From JAADHY01 sp964428935 (lineage in GTDB: Bacteria; Planctomycetota; Planctomycetia; Planctomycetales; Planctomycetaceae), in NCBI GenBank assembly GCA_964428935.1, contig CAYSAG010000210.1:1-9214 (forward strand): a stretch of 9,214 nucleotides of DNA, written 5' to 3'. The notes under the pieces were generated by a model. That model saw nothing but the letters and a program-made list of their open reading frames with translations, was not told the DNA's origin and ran no database searches. The translations under genes were made by a program, and so were the position numbers. Shown here piece after piece: positions 5,460 through 9,214 of the stretch. The first letter of the stretch is position 1; each line of letters starts with the position of its first letter.

Positions 5460-6611
5460 ATGTTCGAGCTGAACGCGGCGGTGGTGGGAGCTGGGTTCAT
5501 TGGACCGGTGCACGTGGAGGGGCTCCGTCGAGCCGGCGTCAACGTGGTCGGCATTCTGGGCGTCGACCAGGAGGAGTCGCAGCGAGCGGCCAAGCAACTG
5601 GGGCTCAAACCCTACGAAAGCTTCGACGAAGTGCTGGCCGACCCGTCCGTGCATTCGGTCCACATTGCCACGCCGAACCGCTTGCACTACGAAATGGCCA
5701 AGAAAGCCCTGCAGGCCGGCAAACACGTTCTGTGCGAAAAACCGCTGGCCATGAACTCGGCCGAGTCGGCCGAGCTGGTCGAGCTGGCTCGGTCCAGCGG
5801 CCTGGCCGCCGGGGTGAACTACAACCTTCGCTTCTACCCGCTGAACCTGGAAGCGCGGGAACGAGTTCGCTCCGGCCAAGTCGGCGACGTTTACTCCGTT
5901 TGCGGCAGCTACGTGCAGGACTGGCTTTTCTACCCGACCGACTACAACTGGCGGGTGCTGGCCGAGGAGGGCGGGGCGCTGCGGGCCGTAGCCGACATTG
6001 GGACGCACTGGCTCGATTTGGTCCATTCCATTACCGGGCTGGAGGTGGAGGCGGTGTGTGCCGACTTGCACACGGTCCACCCGGTGCGGCAGCGTCCCAA
6101 GGGCGAGGTCGAAACGTTCAAGGGCAAGGAGCAACAGACGGTCGAGACCGAGCCGGTGCAGATTACGACCGAGGACTACGGCTGCGTGCTGCTCCGGTTC
6201 CGCGGCGGGGCCCGAGGCGTTCTGTGGGTCTCGCAGGTGACGGCCGGCCGGAAGAACTGCCTGCGCTACGAGCTGGCTGGCTCCAAGTGTGCCCTGTCGT
6301 GGTGCAGCGAACAGCCGAACGAGCTGTGGATTGGACACCGCGACCGGCCCAACGAATGCTTGATTCGCGACCCGGCTTTGGTCGGCGACGCGGCTCGAGC
6401 GGCCATTTCCTACCCGGGCGGACACAACGAAGGGTTCCCGGACACGTTCAAGCAGTGTTTCCGAGCGTTCTACGGGTACATTGCCGCCGGCGACTTTTCG
6501 GCTCCGCCGCCCTTCCCGACGTTTGAGGACGGCCACCGCGAAATTGTTTTGTGCGAGGCCATTCTGCGCAGCCACCAAGAAGGACAGTGGGTCGAGGTGC
6601 CCAAGGCGTAG
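5460..6611 (+). CDS. Gfo/Idh/MocA-family NAD(P)-dependent oxidoreductase
   Basis: This 383-residue protein is of normal length for the family, whose members oxidise or reduce sugars, cyclitols and their derivatives in the cytosol. The N-terminal Rossmann domain shows the dinucleotide loop VGAGFIG (9-15), then HIATPNRLHYEMAKKAL (68-84) and the family signature CEKPL (92-96), whose lysine is catalytic. The C-terminal alpha/beta domain has GVNYNLRFYP (118-127), a common substrate-side loop, and DIGTHWLDLVHS (179-190), where Asp179 and His183 fit the D-x3-H catalytic motif. All key residues seem intact. The start is fixed by AAAGGAG 8 nt upstream. A promoter with an operator-like inverted repeat precedes it, and a ROK kinase follows after 152 bp with no promoter that I can see, so the two probably share an mRNA. 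The substrate is not deducible; a second family member ends at position 131. Family call firm, function open. Confidence 0.93.
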   Translation: MFELNAAVVGAGFIGPVHVEGLRRAGVNVVGILGVDQEESQRAAKQLGLKPYESFDEVLADPSVHSVHIATPNRLHYEMAKKALQAGKHVLCEKPLAMNSAESAELVELARSSGLAAGVNYNLRFYPLNLEARERVRSGQVGDVYSVCGSYVQDWLFYPTDYNWRVLAEEGGALRAVADIGTHWLDLVHSITGLEVEAVCADLHTVHPVRQRPKGEVETFKGKEQQTVETEPVQITTEDYGCVLLRFRGGARGVLWVSQVTAGRKNCLRYELAGSKCALSWCSEQPNELWIGHRDRPNECLIRDPALVGDAARAAISYPGGHNEGFPDTFKQCFRAFYGYIAAGDFSAPPPFPTFEDGHREIVLCEAILRSHQEGQWVEVPKA

Positions 6612-6753
6612 CGGTTGCCGTGGTCGAGCACGTCGACCCGGTCGGGAGCGACGGGCTGGCGCGTGGCGTCGACGAACCGGAAGTCGGCCGACAAGGGCCA
6701 GCCGAGACCGCTCCGGAAAGCGGGTAACCGAAGTTGAGAGAAGCGAAGGGGAC

Positions 6754-6758
6754 GAGGA
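6754..6758 (+). promoter_or_regulatory. Ribosome binding site of the ROK kinase
   Basis: GAGGA ends 5 nt before the ATG at 6764, with a further AGGGG at 6747-6751. It supports that ATG over the in-frame TTG at 6734. Confidence 0.6.
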
Positions 6759-6763
6759 CAGCC

Positions 6764-7729
6764 ATGGCGAACGTTTTTGCGAGCGTCGACTTGGGTGGAA
6801 CCAACATCAAGTGCATGCTGGCTCAAGAGGACCAAACGGTCGTTGCCCGCGACTCGCGGCCGACCGAGTCGCACTTGGGTCCCGAAGGGGTCTTGGACCG
6901 GATTGCCGGCCTGGTTCGAGACATGTCACAAAAGGCCGGGGTCAAGCCAGCGGCGTTGGCCATGGGCGTGCCGGGCTTGGCCGACCTGCAAAACGGCGTC
7001 ACCAAGTTCCTTCCGAACCTGCCGACCAACTGGCGGGACGTTCCGGTGCGAGAGATTTTGTCGCCCAAGCTGGACGGTTGCCCGGTCTACTTGCTGAACG
7101 ACGTGCGAATGGCGACGTTGGGCGAACTGGTCTACGGCCACGGACGGGAAGCCAACACCATGGTCTTTTTCGCCTTGGGCACGGGCATTGGCGGCGGCGT
7201 GGTCGTGGAGAAAAAACTGCGGCTGGGGCCGGTCGGGGCGGCCGGCGAGCTGGGGCACCTGTGTGTGTTGCCGGACGGACCGCGGTGCGGCTGTGGAGCC
7301 CGCGGGTGCATGGAAACGCTGGCCAGCGGACCGGCCATTACGGCCGAGGGCGTGCGTGTGCTGCTGAGCGGCCAGGCTCCGCGGCTGTACGAACTGGTGG
7401 GCGGAGACCCCGGCAAAGTCACTCCCAAAGAAATGGCCCAAGCGGCGGCCGAAGGAGACGAAGCCGTCCGTCAGGCCATTGTTCGCGCGGCGCGTTTTCT
7501 CGGAATCGGCATTTCACAGGTGGTGACCACGCTGCACCCCGACCTGATTGTCATTGGCGGCGGAGTGGCCAACATTGGCGACTTGCTGTTCGACACGGTC
7601 CGAGAAACGTTGCGCGACCGCATTCGAATGATGCCGGTCGAGGACATTCGGATTGAACGGTCGAAGCTGGGCGACGAAGCCGGCGCCTGGGGCGGAATTG
7701 CGCTGGCCGCTCGAGCCGGCAACGTTTGA
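6764..7729 (+). CDS. ROK-family sugar kinase
   Basis: This 321-residue protein matches the usual length of ROK kinases such as glucokinase, which use ATP to phosphorylate hexoses or aminosugars in the cytosol. The phosphate-1 loop DLGGTNIK lies at 9-16. LLNDVRMATLGE (110-121) carries the catalytic base, Asp113. GTGIGGGVVV (139-148) is the second phosphate-binding strand. GELGH (161-165) provides substrate Glu162 and zinc ligand His165, and CGCGARGC (175-182) gives the zinc cysteines 175, 177 and 182, so the ROK signature is complete. There is no N-terminal helix-turn-helix, so it is a kinase and not a NagC/XylR-type repressor. ATG 6764 is chosen for the GAGGA before it and because the P-loop starts right after. 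It follows the oxidoreductase, suggesting a shared sugar pathway. Glucose is the likeliest substrate by family, but mannose, allose or an aminosugar are possible. Confidence 0.93.
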   Translation: MANVFASVDLGGTNIKCMLAQEDQTVVARDSRPTESHLGPEGVLDRIAGLVRDMSQKAGVKPAALAMGVPGLADLQNGVTKFLPNLPTNWRDVPVREILSPKLDGCPVYLLNDVRMATLGELVYGHGREANTMVFFALGTGIGGGVVVEKKLRLGPVGAAGELGHLCVLPDGPRCGCGARGCMETLASGPAITAEGVRVLLSGQAPRLYELVGGDPGKVTPKEMAQAAAEGDEAVRQAIVRAARFLGIGISQVVTTLHPDLIVIGGGVANIGDLLFDTVRETLRDRIRMMPVEDIRIERSKLGDEAGAWGGIALAARAGNV

Positions 7730-7875
7730 CGGCGACCAGTCACCCTCAAGCGAAGACGCGCAGGAGCAGTCGGTCCGTGGGCCGGTAGTTCCGCCGACAC
7801 CAGCCGACGTCGAAGCGAAGGTCGGGGCTGGAGGGCTTCCAACGGACGGTCCCACGCTGACCGGCCGGACTCAGC

Positions 7876-9214
7876 TCAAGGCCCCGAAAGCAGTTCGTCG
7901 TCCACGGCGACCGACAGGTCCGGCAGTCGGAAATAGACCGCTCGGCCGCCCGGGTCCGGGAACTCGGTCAACAGCAGAGTCAAGTCGGCCGGCCGCCGAA
8001 CGCGGTAGCCCGGCTTCCACGCTTGCACCCGACACGCCACTCCGCCGGGCCGGACCGACTGGTCCGGCACCGGTTCCGTGAACGACTCGGGGTCCAACAC
8101 AATTCGCCCCAGGTCCGCCCCGTCCCACGTCGCCAGCTCCTTGCTCTGCGACGGATTCAGACAGAAAACCACCGGACCCCGCATGACGGCCGCCCGTCCA
8201 GCCTGGCGTTTTCTGCCGCGAACCAGCCGCCAGGACATGGGCAGTTGCAGGAGCACTCGGTCGCCAGGCTTCCACTGGCGTTCGATTGAAGCGAACCGGC
8301 CGGGGCGCAAGTCGACGGCGAGCGTTTGGCCGTTGATTTGCAGCGTCGGTTGCTGGCACCAGGCTGGGATTCTGAGCAGCAAGGAGAAGTGGGTCGGCCG
8401 AGCTGGCTGAAGCACGATTTGAACACGCCCGCTGCTGGGGTAGTCGGTTTGCTGTTGAACTGTCAGCGGTGTGCCGTCTGGCAAACTCAACTGGGCTTGC
8501 GACTGCGTGTACAAGTTGACGGCCAAGCCTGTGCGGGTGCGGTAGTAAACCATGCCCGGCAGCTCGGCCACAATCCGGCGGTAGTTGCACGGGCAGCAGT
8601 AGGTGTCGGTCGGGTGGTACACCCGCTCGCCCTCGAACGGACAGTAATAGCGAATTCGGCGTCCGTCCGGCGACTGGGCAGCGAACAGGGCGTTGTAAAT
8701 GGTTCGCTCCATGAGGTCGCCGAAGAACGATTCGCCTTTCAGCCGCAGCAGGCTGTCGTAAATGCGAATCTGGTAGGCCGTGGCGCACGTCTCGCCCAGT
8801 TGACCGCGGCCGTCCTGGTCGTCGGTCCAAATCTCCCACTGACCGCAGCCGCCGGTAATGGTCAGCCCGTCGTGGCGAGTCATGAAATCAATGGCCCGCT
8901 CCGCTTGACCCAGCAGTTTCGGGTCCGGCTGCATTCGGTACAGTTCCAATTGCGCCAGGCTGCGACACAGGTACGCGTAAATGTGGCCCTCAATCAACGG
9001 CCGCCGACCAATGACAATGCCCAGGTTCCAGTCCGCCAGGCCTCGCTGGTTCAGGCAGAAGTCCAGGTAGCGCCGGTCGCCGGTTTGGCGAGTCAGCCGG
9101 AGCAACGCTCGCTCTAGCCCGGTGACGGCCACGTTGGTGGCCACGCCCGTCTTCTGCCCCCAGTCCTCCGGCACCTCGGACCAGTGGCGCAGAATGTAGT
9201 CGGCGGCCTTCCGA
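7876..9214 (-). CDS. GH127-like glycosidase (DUF1680 family), C-terminal 445 residues
   Basis: The gene runs off the right edge; TGA is at 7878-7876 and the frame is open to 9214. Characterised GH127 enzymes, such as HypBA1 of Bifidobacterium longum, are beta-L-arabinofuranosidases with an (alpha/alpha)6 barrel and a zinc-bound cysteine nucleophile. Numbered within the visible part, GHIYAYLCRSLAQL (76-89) and GGCGQWEIW (121-129) belong to the barrel, with Glu127 a candidate acid/base. GETCATAY (140-147) gives Glu141 and Cys143, and YCCPCN (205-210) gives Cys206 and Cys207, matching the Glu-x-Cys and Cys-Cys zinc ligands of HypBA1. After about 225 come beta-sandwich segments (VNLYTQSQAQLSL; LLLRIPAW). 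The N-terminal part, with any signal peptide, lies outside. It converges on the ROK kinase across a 146-bp gap in which I see no convincing terminator. DUF1680 proteins are diverse, so L-arabinose specificity is only likely. Confidence 0.85.
   Translation of the reverse strand, partial: RKAADYILRHWSEVPEDWGQKTGVATNVAVTGLERALLRLTRQTGDRRYLDFCLNQRGLADWNLGIVIGRRPLIEGHIYAYLCRSLAQLELYRMQPDPKLLGQAERAIDFMTRHDGLTITGGCGQWEIWTDDQDGRGQLGETCATAYQIRIYDSLLRLKGESFFGDLMERTIYNALFAAQSPDGRRIRYYCPFEGERVYHPTDTYCCPCNYRRIVAELPGMVYYRTRTGLAVNLYTQSQAQLSLPDGTPLTVQQQTDYPSSGRVQIVLQPARPTHFSLLLRIPAWCQQPTLQINGQTLAVDLRPGRFASIERQWKPGDRVLLQLPMSWRLVRGRKRQAGRAAVMRGPVVFCLNPSQSKELATWDGADLGRIVLDPESFTEPVPDQSVRPGGVACRVQAWKPGYRVRRPADLTLLLTEFPDPGGRAVYFRLPDLSVAVDDELLSGP

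Noticed and set aside
5337..6578. A 413-codon minus-strand frame opposite the oxidoreductase
   Set aside because: The plus strand holds a complete, motif-verified Gfo/Idh protein with a strong ribosome binding site; the antisense frame has no recognisable feature.
6683..6692. GTCGGCCGAC palindrome between oxidoreductase and kinase
   Set aside because: A single 10-base palindrome is expected by chance in DNA of this composition, and no promoter lies beside it.
6764..7729. ROK-family transcriptional repressor
   Set aside because: The protein begins at the phosphate-binding loop and has no helix-turn-helix domain, so it cannot be the regulator of the operator-like site.
7730..7875. Bidirectional terminator between the converging genes
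   Set aside because: Only distant or imperfect inverted arms (for example GGCCGGT and ACCGGCC about 80 bp apart) are present, with no T-run.
7871..8839. A 322-codon minus-strand frame overlapping the glycosidase
   Set aside because: It shares the strand but is out of frame with the GH127 motifs, and its translation is proline/arginine-rich with no domain.

Overview
The window is GC-rich, roughly two-thirds G+C by eye, densely coding in its right half and sparse in its left half. The gene mix suggests a member of the Planctomycetota or a related PVC-group heterotroph: Gfo/Idh/MocA dehydrogenases, a ROK sugar kinase, a GH127/DUF1680-type glycosidase, a GT4 glycosyltransferase, and secreted low-complexity proteins of unknown function. 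That assignment is an inference from gene content, not from a marker gene. Isoleucine is written almost only as ATT despite the high GC, which is a distinctive signature.

Left part (1-3672). The window opens with the last 42 codons of a Gfo/Idh/MocA-like dehydrogenase. A 615-bp gap follows with one good sigma70-like promoter (304-333) and nothing else convincing. Next come two exported proteins: an outer-membrane beta-barrel-like protein (747-2084) with a four-copy 21-bp internal repeat, and an unrecognised cysteine-containing secreted protein (about 2353-3672). A strong hairpin sits 4 nt after the first of these stop codons. A GC-rich intergenic repeat lies on both sides of the second gene, inverted on the left (about 2089-2165) and as a 108-bp tandem pair on the right (3725-3940).

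Middle part (3673-5459). After the tandem repeats, a promoter (3955-3983) with a small palindrome over its start region precedes a GT-B glycosyltransferase (4094-5122). The next gap carries a promoter with a perfect 10-bp inverted repeat whose arms cover the -35 box and the expected start site, then an 8-bp perfect hairpin in the leader. This is the most regulation-rich spot in the window.

Right part (5460-9214). A complete Gfo/Idh/MocA oxidoreductase (5460-6611) and a ROK kinase (6764-7729) are probably co-transcribed, since I see no promoter between them. Facing them on the minus strand is the C-terminal 445 residues of a GH127-like glycosidase. Together they fit a small sugar-handling locus: a glycosidase releases a sugar, an NAD(P)-dependent enzyme converts it or its derivative, and a ROK kinase phosphorylates it. 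The substrate cannot be read from the sequence. I found no CRISPR array, tRNA, rRNA, insertion sequence or defence system.
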